From an uncultured Flavobacteriaceae bacterium (GTDB lineage Bacteria > Bacteroidota > Bacteroidia > Flavobacteriales > Flavobacteriaceae), in contig CANLWG010000010.1 of NCBI GenBank assembly GCA_947494715.1, positions 1 to 64,000 on the forward strand: 64,000 nt of DNA. Reading direction: 5' to 3'. A program made the translations under genes and the position numbers. Below, piece by piece: positions 46,870 through 57,600 of the stretch. Within the stretch, counting starts at the first letter, position 1; every line of letters begins with the position of its first letter. The notes under the pieces are model-generated. The model saw only the letters and a program-made list of their open reading frames with translations, was not told the DNA's origin and searched no databases.

Positions 46870-48111
46870 TTAATTTATCTGATTCTCTAAAACAAAAAAG
46901 TCGGTAGCCTCATGGTCCGGATATCGGAATATGTCCATATCACCATCCCCATCGTAATCCATCGCTTGCCCATTATAAATGCCATTAGTCTCAATTACCA
47001 TTTCTTTATAATTGGTATAATCACCTTCATTCAGAAATATGGAAACATCAAAATTCGTTTTGTCCAAATTTACGGCCCTGCCTTTATTGATACCGGCCAT
47101 AACATCAAAATCTCCATCTAAATCAAAATCGTATACCTGCAAAGTGTGACATGCCGGGATGCTATCGGTAATGATTACCCTATTCCAGGAATCCCCGGAC
47201 CTCTGGTAGGTCGCCAGGGGATACCCGGCCCGTTCGGAATGCCCCATATAGATTTCGGCTTGTCCATCTCCATCTACATCCCGAATAAAAGTCTTTGTAC
47301 CATTTCTGGACCAATCCCCTTCTTGATCGTTCCATTGTTCATCTAAATTTTCCTCTACCCAAGGTTTTGTCAAATCCGAACCCGGGTTATAATAAATCAT
47401 TCCTGTCGCTACAATATCGGGATACCCGTCCTTGTTCAAATCTCCAACATCCATACCCTCATGAAGTACTTCATTCTCAATAAATTGAACTCTTTGCCAA
47501 GTATCGCCATCTTCTTGTCTAAAAATGCTCAAGGTATGCTCATCAAACGTAAGAAGCGCGATATCCAATTTGCCGTCGGTATCAAAATCGGCAAAACTTA
47601 CATCCTTTATGGCATCGGGTGCCGTACCAATGGTATGTGGTTTCCAAGTACTATTATCATTTTCATACCAAAAAATTTCGGCCGCGGCACCGGCATCAGC
47701 CCATTCACCAGGATGTTTCACTGCAAACACATCTGTATCCCCATCACCATCTATGTCGGCAGCCTCTAAATCACCACTTGCAAAAAGTCCTCCAGTTGGA
47801 GGTTTTTCAGCAATAATATTTAATTCCCAAAGGCCTTCTTCTTTCTGCCCTTTGTAGTAGCCCAAATAACCTCCTCCAGAATTGTTATTTATAAAAAGTA
47901 GATCGGCAATGCCATCCCCCGATATATCAACAGGTGTATGTGCCCACCAATACTTGGCACTATCCACAATTTTACGCTGCTTAAAAGCCAGTTTTTTTTT
48001 CATTTCGGATTCAGCAACCGCTTCCTTCTTTTTTTCTTCCTTACATGATTGGAAAGTTCCCGTCATCATTAAAAATCCTAATAGGAAAACATAAGCAGCT
48101 TCTTTTTTCAT
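46870..48111 (-). CDS. FG-GAP/VCBS repeat lipoprotein (seven-bladed propeller)
   Basis: 413 residues from the ATG at 48111, chosen for its direct lipoprotein signal (lipobox FQSC, Cys23). An ATG at 48138 overlaps the upstream gene. Seven calcium-loop motifs are readable in order (DISGDGIADL, DIDGDGDTDV, DFDTDGKLDI, DLNKDGYPDI, DVDGDGQAEI, DFDLDGDFDV, DYDGDGDMDI), which fits one seven-bladed propeller. Surface binding role inferred; no catalytic residues recognised. Confidence 0.85.
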   Translation of the reverse strand: MKKEAAYVFLLGFLMMTGTFQSCKEEKKKEAVAESEMKKKLAFKQRKIVDSAKYWWAHTPVDISGDGIADLLFINNNSGGGYLGYYKGQKEEGLWELNIIAEKPPTGGLFASGDLEAADIDGDGDTDVFAVKHPGEWADAGAAAEIFWYENDNSTWKPHTIGTAPDAIKDVSFADFDTDGKLDIALLTFDEHTLSIFRQEDGDTWQRVQFIENEVLHEGMDVGDLNKDGYPDIVATGMIYYNPGSDLTKPWVEENLDEQWNDQEGDWSRNGTKTFIRDVDGDGQAEIYMGHSERAGYPLATYQRSGDSWNRVIITDSIPACHTLQVYDFDLDGDFDVMAGINKGRAVNLDKTNFDVSIFLNEGDYTNYKEMVIETNGIYNGQAMDYDGDGDMDIFRYPDHEATDFFVLENQIN

Positions 48112-48121
48112 TCTATATCGT

Positions 48122-51100
48122 TTAGTGGTTTTTGTCATTGATCAATTTGTTTATGTGTTTTGAGATTTTTTGATGACTTCCTTCATCTGTAATAGCAAAA
48201 TGTGTCATCCCGATGATGAATGAATTTTTTCCTTCCAAAAGTGGTGTGGTATTTTCACCGCGACCAAAACCAAAGACCGTCATTCCGTCCTTGCTCTTTG
48301 CGCCTTCCTCAGTATTACCAAGATACGACATCATATCCATATGCTCGTCATGGTCAATCTGTGCCACGAAAAAAGTGGTATCCAATCTTTTTTTATTAAA
48401 ATAGGCCCAACGAAAGTTGTTAAAGTTGATATCGCCTTTATAAAAGTCCGGTATTTCCGAATTTGGTCCGGAAACATCCGTTCCATAGGTGGAAACTTCT
48501 GGTAAAAATGACCCGCCCGGTGTTCCTTCGTACAAAAACCAGTAGGGTGTGTCCTCGGTTTTTAAAATGTTCAAAACAGCATGGTCATCAAAAAAAGTCC
48601 ATTCCCATTCCCAAAGCCCGCTTTTTGTCCTTGTTCTAATTTTATTTTCCGATACCACTTCTGAAATGCATTTATCATGGCCTGGGTGACCTGCTCCAGT
48701 ATCTTTCTCCGATTTATACACAAGATTGGGCAATCCACGAAAGGCCGATGCCGCAGAAGCGGGATATTGATTCCAAGGTTCTGTTTTGTAACCTACCCAG
48801 TCGTTCCCATAAGCATCCAGTATTCTAGAAAATCCTCCCCCGGCTCTATCAAAATAATATGTGGCCCCCTTGGTATGTATAATGAAGTGTGGCCTACTTT
48901 CATAAGTACCCTCCGAGATTTCTATGTTGTTTATTGAAGATTTTTCCCTTTTGACCTTTACCATTATCCCGGGCCACTGAACGTCCATACCATGTACCAT
49001 TTCCCCATCGTGAAGGGGAGTCTTCAACGTTTTTAAAATATTTTTGCCACGCCTCAAGGAAGTTAAGTTCTTTAGCTGTTCTTCGTGCCAATAGGCGTCA
49101 TAACAAGGTAAGCTTGCGCTATTCTTTTGTTCAATGCCATTAATGCTAATTCCTTCAGAATAACAAGGACTCCAACTGGTCCAGTATAATTTTGCACTAT
49201 CGTCTTTAGATATTTGAAATGGAATATCAAATAATTGGGAATGCTCTCCGTTACGTGTCGTCCAAAAAGGCTCCTGGGCATAGGGTTTTACTAAGTGTAC
49301 GCTATGTTTTCTTTTAAAAGTAAGGTCTTCAACATATGGAAGAACATGGGTAAACCCTTTGTTATCCCTTACCAGAGCCGTTACGGTTAAAGGACTGCCT
49401 TGATCGGGAATCCATTGTGTATTCCAAACAACTTCAAAGGGAATTTCGAAAGAACTTCCGATAGGATTACTACGTTTCCCTCTATGGTACAGATATTGCC
49501 ACTGTAGATACCTTCCATCTCCTTGAATATTCACGTCCTCGTAATGCCCTATATAGTCCACGGAGGTGATTTCCTCGAACCGTTCCCCAGTTAGGGAAAG
49601 GGTAACGCTATCGCCCAAAACATCGTTGGATTGTATACCAGAAATCTTCGCGATAGGATTTTTTTTTTCGTTGGATGTATAGTAAATACGAAGGACAACA
49701 CCATATACCAAATTTTGGGGCCAATCCCAAGATTGTTCCTTGGCCACGGTAAGCTTGAAGTAATTTTCACGTCCTTGCCTTAAATCAGAAAGTGGTATCG
49801 GAACCCGTATATTCGAATGGAACATATAGTCAGTCGAAGGATTGGGTATGGTCCCGGGCTCAGAAAGTCTGACCGACTTTCCCTTATTGAACTGTATCCG
49901 TAAATCCTTGGTATCTTCATGGGATTGTACGCGTTCTACCAAGACTTCGGCCCCAATGGCATTTTCGAGGTCTATCTCTTGATTTAGGGGAATAAAACCA
50001 TCTCTATGTCCATCTTGGGGAAAGTGGTCCGCATTAGTGGCGTAATCTAATTTTCCACCTACACGCAGGAATTTTCCGCAATCTCCTACCCTATCCGGAA
50101 CCCACGGATATTCTTTGAACAACATCCCGGACTTAAGAGATTTTATAGCATCGTTCCTCCAAACATGCATGTATTTGTGTTCGTCCCAGCCTGCACCAAT
50201 TATATCCAGATCTCCATCATTGTCCAAGTCCACAAACTGGGTTCCCAAATGATTTTCCTTTCCAGTATCGATTACGGTCTTGGAGAAATTTCCCCTTCCA
50301 TCATTTTTCCACAATTGTAATTCTAGATTTTCTCCCTTGTGTTCTGCGGTGAGTAAATCGATATCCCCATCTTGATCAAGGTCCGTAATATCCAAATTGT
50401 TGATGGAGTATTGGGTAACAATCTTATTGCGCTCCCAAGTGTCTAAATCCTGTTGGGCGAACCACCAAAAATTAGCATCAGGCTCCAATCCTGGGTAACG
50501 TTCTTCCGTGATAATAATATCGGTTTTATCGTCCCCGTTTACATCTGCAATTTCTACCCTATCTATGGGATGTTCACTCCGACCAACCACAGTCTCTTTC
50601 CAAAGCGTTTGAATATTCCCTGGATTTTCATACCAAACCAAAATTTTTGGTTCGTCCTCACCTTCGGGCCTTCTACCGGCAGCAATATCCAAATCGCCAT
50701 CTCCGTCTACGTCACCCACCCCTATACCTTCATCCGAAGTATTCTCACAAATCATATTCACTTTCCAATCTACTGTATCTGCATTGGTTTCAGGTATTGA
50801 AATGGCATAAATATCCCCATCACCGGCAATCACAAATTCTGAACGGCCAGTGGCAATCAGTTCAGCCTTTTCAAAACCTTGACTATTCACATGACTCGTA
50901 GCAGGCACCTGACCAATTAAGCGTCTTTTGTATCTCGTTCCTTCGGCATCAATAGCTTCATACCAGTATAGATTCGGTAAGGCCATTGCTATGATATCGC
51001 CATAGGGGTCGCCATCTACGTCAATATAAAGAATAGCGTCTACATTATCATCTAGAATTGTCCTTTTCCAATGACCCTCCATTCCCTTTCCAGGATTATG

Positions 51101-51325
51101 ATATACATACCTTCCGGATATAATATCCAGATTACCGTCATTGTTTACATCCCCGGCATCCAATCCAAAGTATCGTAACCAATTGGGTTCGTTCCAATCA
51201 CCCCACATTTGTTTTGTGCTATCTATTTGGATATAGGTCCATCCTTCTAGGATATCCTCCTGGGCAATCGAGTTCGTAGCAATAACAAAAGCGTAAAGGA
51301 TTAAAATGTATTTTCTGATTTTCAT
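48122..51325 (-). CDS. Large exported FG-GAP repeat protein with unidentified C-terminal half
   Basis: 1067 residues from the ATG at 51325, which starts a clean signal peptide (cleavage after SIA, about residue 21). An in-frame ATG at 51412 would add 29 residues without one. The N-terminal 430 residues hold six calcium-loop motifs (DVNNDGNLDI, DVDGDGDLDI, DLDNDGDLDI and others), a propeller. The rest, about 640 residues, is beta-rich with many Trp and Tyr and matches no family I recognise; it may be a carbohydrate-active or binding domain. First gene of the four-gene minus-strand unit. Confidence 0.82.
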   Translation of the reverse strand: MKIRKYILILYAFVIATNSIAQEDILEGWTYIQIDSTKQMWGDWNEPNWLRYFGLDAGDVNNDGNLDIISGRYVYHNPGKGMEGHWKRTILDDNVDAILYIDVDGDPYGDIIAMALPNLYWYEAIDAEGTRYKRRLIGQVPATSHVNSQGFEKAELIATGRSEFVIAGDGDIYAISIPETNADTVDWKVNMICENTSDEGIGVGDVDGDGDLDIAAGRRPEGEDEPKILVWYENPGNIQTLWKETVVGRSEHPIDRVEIADVNGDDKTDIIITEERYPGLEPDANFWWFAQQDLDTWERNKIVTQYSINNLDITDLDQDGDIDLLTAEHKGENLELQLWKNDGRGNFSKTVIDTGKENHLGTQFVDLDNDGDLDIIGAGWDEHKYMHVWRNDAIKSLKSGMLFKEYPWVPDRVGDCGKFLRVGGKLDYATNADHFPQDGHRDGFIPLNQEIDLENAIGAEVLVERVQSHEDTKDLRIQFNKGKSVRLSEPGTIPNPSTDYMFHSNIRVPIPLSDLRQGRENYFKLTVAKEQSWDWPQNLVYGVVLRIYYTSNEKKNPIAKISGIQSNDVLGDSVTLSLTGERFEEITSVDYIGHYEDVNIQGDGRYLQWQYLYHRGKRSNPIGSSFEIPFEVVWNTQWIPDQGSPLTVTALVRDNKGFTHVLPYVEDLTFKRKHSVHLVKPYAQEPFWTTRNGEHSQLFDIPFQISKDDSAKLYWTSWSPCYSEGISINGIEQKNSASLPCYDAYWHEEQLKNLTSLRRGKNILKTLKTPLHDGEMVHGMDVQWPGIMVKVKREKSSINNIEISEGTYESRPHFIIHTKGATYYFDRAGGGFSRILDAYGNDWVGYKTEPWNQYPASAASAFRGLPNLVYKSEKDTGAGHPGHDKCISEVVSENKIRTRTKSGLWEWEWTFFDDHAVLNILKTEDTPYWFLYEGTPGGSFLPEVSTYGTDVSGPNSEIPDFYKGDINFNNFRWAYFNKKRLDTTFFVAQIDHDEHMDMMSYLGNTEEGAKSKDGMTVFGFGRGENTTPLLEGKNSFIIGMTHFAITDEGSHQKISKHINKLINDKNH

Positions 51326-51484
51326 TGGTTGTATTCTAATTACGTAACACTTCGTCTTGAAAAGTATTTCGGTCAATATTCTTCCAAAACTGGTTATAAG
51401 GCCTTTGGTCACAGTGGCATTTAAAGAAACAGAGTATCACAATACTGAATTAATAAATTAAGGATACAGCTAAACTCGCCTTTG

Positions 51485-51520
51485 TCATTTTTTGAATTTT
51501 CAGAATAGTTCAAAAAATGA
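51485..51520. repeat. Perfect inverted repeat, candidate operator
   Basis: TCATTTTTTGAA (51485-51496) and TTCAAAAAATGA (51509-51520) are exact complements separated by 12 bp. No T tract follows on either strand, so it does not look like a terminator. It lies 160 bp before the first gene of the FG-GAP/esterase/sulfatase unit and may be a regulator site. Confidence 0.5.
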
Positions 51521-51583
51521 AAATACTAAAAACTACCTTGGAAGCTTGATATCATTTTATCAAATAAGATACAGAAAAATAAG

Positions 51584-51618
51584 AACAAAAAAAGGCGGAC
51601 ATTTTAAAAATGTCCACC
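51584..51618 (-). terminator. Terminator of the giant repeat-protein gene
   Basis: On the minus strand GGTGGACATTTTT pairs with AAAATGTCCGCC (one mismatch) and is followed by TTTTTTTG. It lies about 30 bp past the stop codon of the 2858-residue protein gene. Confidence 0.85.
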
Positions 51619-51649
51619 TATAATTAGGTTATCGGTTTGCTGGAAAGTG

Positions 51650-54600
51650 TTATCTATACAACGTGAAGTGTCCTACATAACGCGTGCTTCTGGCATCATT
51701 TTGATTTACTACGTACCAGTAATCCCCTGTTGGAAGTTCACTACCCTCATAGGTACCGTCCCAGTTTTTTATTTGATCTAAAATAGCTACTACTCGGCCG
51801 TAACGATCATAAATCTTAACTTCAATATTGGGAAAGAATTCCCGTCCATTGATTACCCATAAGTCATTGTTGTTATCCCCATCCGGTGTAAAGAAATTTG
51901 GGATTTCCAGCATACCTGTAAATAGGAATGGAATGGGAGCAACGGCCACACAGCCATTTTGATCCACGACCCGAACCTCAACGGTTCCACTTACATTGGT
52001 GGTATAGATGTTTTCAGTCCCGTAGGATTCGTCTTGGAAAAAGAACTCATATCCTCCAAAACCTCCTTCTGCCGTAGCGGTAATTTCATTGGGTCCGGTT
52101 TTTATGGCAGTAAGGGTCAATGGGTCATAGGCATCGATACTGAACTCAACAAAATTGGTACAGCCATTCTCATGGTAGATGTAAACCGTATGATCTCCGG
52201 GGGCCAAATCGCCCCAGGTCCTTGTGGCATCTGCCTGGGTGATATCGTCCACATCCAAAGCAAACAATAACCTTGGCAATAAGCTTGTATCTTGCATTTC
52301 TACAGTTGCGGTACTGTTGGGGAAAATACCTTCGCAGCCATATTGTACTATAGGCTCCGCGGTAAGATCCACACCTATACCAATGGTAAATACATCCGAA
52401 GTATTACATCCATTTGCATCCTGAATATATATGGCATACGAGGCACCACCTTGAAGGTTTGGTATAACCTGACCATCATATGGGGCAAACACTCCCAAGC
52501 CGGTTTCATTTACGGGATCTATCATTTCGATCTTATATTCAAAGTAAGGTACAGGATTTATCAAAGGATCGTTGAAGGGCGTTCCTCCAACAATATTAAA
52601 CACTACCGTACCATCATTGGCCCCGATACAGAGTTCAGGTGTGGTCTGCAAATTACTTATCTGCAAGGTGGGTGGTTCTATTACGGATATGACATCCTTC
52701 TCAAAACAACCATTTTCATCCTGAATCAAAATTTCATAATCTCCAACCGCCAATTCGTCGAACGTATATATTCCGGGAGTCGCCGGATCACTAAAGAACT
52801 CATTAAAATTAGGTTCGATTGCAAATTGTATCAGCCCTACTCCACCACTGGTTACTTCAATGGTAACCGTTCCATCTTCCTCGCCACTACAAGTAACCGG
52901 TGTAGAATCTGCCGTAAATAGTATAGGTTCGGGCCTAATAATTTCAAAGGGACCTGCAATATCACTGCAACTAGCTCCACTGGTCACTGCAATATAGTAG
53001 TCCGTACCTTCTGGTAGACCTTCAAAAGTACCATTCGCCTGTGGTCCTCTAAATAAAGTTGCCGTAGCTGCAGGGCTAAAGGCATCCTGGGGATCTCCGT
53101 TATACAAGTAAAATAAATCGTTACCCACTCCACCGTTTACGAAGGACTCTATCCGACCATCCAATTCGGAAGCACAGGAAATATCATCCGGTAAATTAGG
53201 TAGTAGTGTAATCCCCGTAGCATCGGTCATGGTAATCCCATTGGAGCGGACAGCCAAACAGGTATTGGCCGCATTCTTTTTACGAACATCAAATTGATAG
53301 GTGATTCCGGCATCACCGGGGAAACGCTGCGAGGTACCCGTCATGTCCTGATAGGGACCAACAACTACACCGTTTTCAACTGGTTGAAATTCGTACGTGA
53401 ATAAAGGATCAGGGTTTTCTATCCTTAATTCTATTTCACCTTGCCCACCACAACCCGGCACTCTGGTCTGTACCAACTTTGGTTCTATTGGTGGAGGTGG
53501 ATTTACAAAATATGGCGGTGTTACAAAAATACAGTCATAACTGGAAGATACCTCTATAGCGTACCAACCACCACTAATAAAACCACCACTGGCGCCAATA
53601 AAAGTTGGAGAACTTTGTAAACCACTTGTGGATAATATGTCCGTATTATCATTACTATTCAAATACAACAACCTATAGTTATATCCGGCACCGGCCACTC
53701 CACCGGTTGCACCGGCGATAGCGGTGGAAGCATCTCCCGTGCTGGGGTCGTAAGCTTCCAAAATGGCATTGTTACCATTGGGACAGACCAAAGCCTGAGG
53801 CTCTCGGATACCTGCATCGATTTGCGGAACAATAGGTAAATTGATATCAAAAGTATCCGTACAGTTTTCGATATCTTGTATTTCCACTCTATAATCGCCA
53901 CTGGACAAGTTCTGAAAATCGCTATTGGCCGAAAAAGCCATTACCTCTTGATAGCCCGAACCGTCATCCCTTAATAATCGATATTGGTATGGAGAGGAAT
54001 CCCAACCTCCGGTGCTTGTGGCTTCTATCCTACCAGTATTGTCATTGCAACTCACGTTGCCAATTTCTATGGCGGTTACGTCCAAAGCACCGTTTGGTGT
54101 ACGTATTGTGGCCGAATTACTATCCGAGGAACAGAAAGGCATGTCCGTCGAGATTACCTCTACAAAGAAGTTTCCACCAGGAAGTCCCGGAATATTTTCA
54201 GGGTTATCTGCTGTATCCAAGGTCCCTGTTGTCAATATCGTGGTCTTGCCCGGATCACTTCCACTATATACGTTATAGGTGTATTGTCCTGTGTAGTCGG
54301 TCACTTCGATGGAAAGTTCCCCATCACTTGCACCAAAACAGCTTACAGGTTTCGCCTCGGCGATAACTACAGTAGGTTCAATAGGTTCGTTTACTGTATG
54401 TACAGGCATGGGGTAAGCACAGCCTCCGATATTATCTTGAACCTCAAACAAATAATCTCCGGCTGCAGGCAAGAATACATCTACGTAATCATTACCGGGT
54501 GTATTCGTCCACGGGCCAGCAGCAACTGCTGAAATTGCGCTTACCGTAAAATCCGTGGTTCCGATTACCTGAATTCTCACCCGTTCATCATCCCTACAAT

Positions 54601-57600
54601 TTAAGGGGTCTATTTGAATTATTGAAGGTACCACATCTGTAGGTGGATTAATCGGTGGCAGCGTAAATTCGTGCCTACATCCATTACCATCAATGGCATA
54701 TACCGTAATATTCTGAACCGACCCATTATCTACGATCTCAAAAGTATTTGAAGATTGATAATTGGAGTACCCTGTTATACTGTACTGATAACCACTTCCA
54801 ACCGTTCCGGGATCAACCACCGTGGCCGTTATGGTAGTAGAACTGAACCGATTTGCGCCCGGTTCACATGCAAAATCGGGAGCACTGGCCGATATGGAAA
54901 AAACGGGAGGTTCATCTATTTGTATGTTCGGGGCCGTCACCGTACAATTTCGGGCAGAACTAACTACAACATCATAATTGCCTGGTGAAAGTCCCGTAAA
55001 GGAGCCTGAACCGTTCTGTTGTATAATGGGAGTTGTTGTACCCGCATTATATAAGGTATATTCCATAGGGCCATCAGCATCCGTTCCTGGTGCCAATATA
55101 ATATCGATACTGCCATCATCGGCCCCGTTACAGGAAATATCGTTTTCCAAAACCGCGCCTATAACAGGTACTATGGCCTGATCCAGATTAATATTATTTA
55201 CCGTAAAGAAACAGAAGATAGAACCATCAAATACGATATTATCCGTTACCGTAACCTGATAACTACCGGGTAGCATATTTGTGAATACCGGGTTATTGGT
55301 CTGTGAAATATTGACCGCGCCCCCCAGGTAATCGGTTCCTGTAAGATCGTAATCAAAATCTCCACTTCCCCCAATTGTGGAAATAGTAATTACCCCATCG
55401 GCGGCATTACATGTGGAAAGAGTAGAAAATCCACCGGAAGCCGAGAGAAATTCATAAACGGTTGCGGTACCCTGGCTCGTACAGCCATCCGCATCTACAA
55501 CATCCACTATATAATCTCCAGGGGTACTAACGTTGAACGTGTATTCAAATAATGTACCGGCCACGTTCAATACCCCAAATTGAGTGTCACCCCCTAAGGT
55601 AAACCTTGGGGTATCCACGGTAAATGGAATCTGTACGACAATATCAAATGAAGTAGAAGTAACGTCACATTGATTTTCTACAATAAAAGTTGGTATAGGC
55701 AATGCGGGGGATAAGGGGATAATCTCCGCAATTGCAAAGGAAGTACATCCACTTGCATCCATAACGTAAACGTCATAGCTCCCAGCTGGTCCTGTAAATG
55801 TAGTGTCTGTGCCAAAATCACCAGGGGTCGGAGGAACCGAAACAGGCATAAAGGCAAATGTATATGGGCCTCCGGCACCGCCACTTCCCTGTACGGTAAT
55901 TGCACCATCCGCATTACAATTGGCAGGGGTAAGGTTTAAAATATCGATGGCCGGTAAATTTTGATCTATGATTACTCCAGTGGCATCCGTACAGTTATCC
56001 GTTAAATTGGTCACTATGATTTGATAGTCGCCAGGAAGTTGCAAGGTATTGTCCACAAAGGGGTTTGCGACTGTAGTAACTGGGTTGTGGAGATCTATTC
56101 GAGTACCGTCATCGTTGTTTAACAATTCGATTCGCAAATCGTCCCCAATGGCAAACCCTGTAACGGTATAAATAATCTCACCATTACGATTTACATCACA
56201 GAACCCAGGTGTGGAGATTGCTGTAACATCTAAGGGAGTTGGACCTTCAACCGGAGGTATTTCAACTAAATATACACAATTGGTACCTAAATCGGTTACC
56301 TCAACCGTATAAGTAACCCCATACTGCAATCCCGAGAAAGTATGTCTTCTTGGTGGAGAATTAGGTGTTACGGGTGGATTGGGATCATTTTCCAAGCGAA
56401 TTAGAAAATTGGGCCCGACACCTCCAATAATCTCAACGGTATTGCTAAAGCCACTAACGTCACAAACTGGAACAACGGGGTCCGGCACCACATCCAAACT
56501 GGTCTGAACCACCGTTACCGTATCCGTATCCCTACATCCCAACGCATCTATGGTAACAACAGTATAGATTCCCGGTGCCAAATTGCTAAAAGTTTCGCTT
56601 GTACTAGAGGTTGGGCCAATTCTGGATAGTTCAAACCCAAACTGATCTTGTAATATATAGGTGAAATCCGGGGTTCCTCCGGCCACACCAGTTACTTGAA
56701 TAGCTCCTTCAACTACCCCGGTAGCACAGGTGGCCAATACAGGTGACACCGTTGTATCCGGTGGAGGGGTACCGTCCAGAGGAATAAGAACCGAAGCAGG
56801 AAGCGTTTCACAGCCTCTGGCATCCCTTACAACGTAAGGATACGTATTTCCGGCAATAAGGTTTGAGAAAGTAGTTTGAGACCCAAAAGGTCCACCATTA
56901 AAACTGATTTCATAGGGAGGGATGCCACTCGTGGCATCCGGGATTATGGTAACAATGCCATTATCCGTCTGTCCACAACTTGCCGGGGTAACATTAACGG
57001 TAGGCGGGTCAATGGAAACCGGTGGGTCAAGTATTACAGGTACGGACGAAGCTGTACAAGCGCTGTTTGAGGTATTATTATCGGCTACACGGAACACGTA
57101 GGTTCCCGGTGTGGTGGTATCGTAGAGAAAATTATTGGATGCCAATGGAATAGGAGCACCAAAACTTACTCCATTATCCGAACTGACCTCATATTGCTTT
57201 GGACCCGCTCCAGAGGTGTAACCTCCGGTTACCACTACCCTAATTTGGCCGGGTGCTCCCCCACAAGGAATTTCGGTCTCAATACTTGCGTTTACCCGTA
57301 GTTGTGGGTTGATGGTCACATTCACAGTATCGCTACAGTTATTTCCGTCAACTACTTCTATCGTATAATTACCAGGTGCTATTCCACTAAAACTGGAGCC
57401 CGCCTGTAATGGTCCTCCGTTAATCCTATATTGATGGGTCCCCAATGCTGCTGTGCCTACTGTAGAGGTAACGGCAACCGTAGCCCCAGGGCCTGGAATA
57501 TAACAAAAATCCGAGGCAGCGGGATCTAATGCCAATGTCGGTGCATCTATGGGTGTAAGGTCAAATTCAAAAGTCGCTGTGCAGCCTTCGGAATCTTCAA

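Larger units (their letters stand above)
51326..51649. other. Gap with a 12-bp inverted repeat upstream of the FG-GAP operon
   Basis: 324 bp without a gene. It holds the terminator of the giant gene at one end and a perfect 12-bp inverted repeat at 51485-51520. No exact TAnnTTTG promoter box was found on the minus strand ahead of the FG-GAP gene. Confidence 0.5.
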
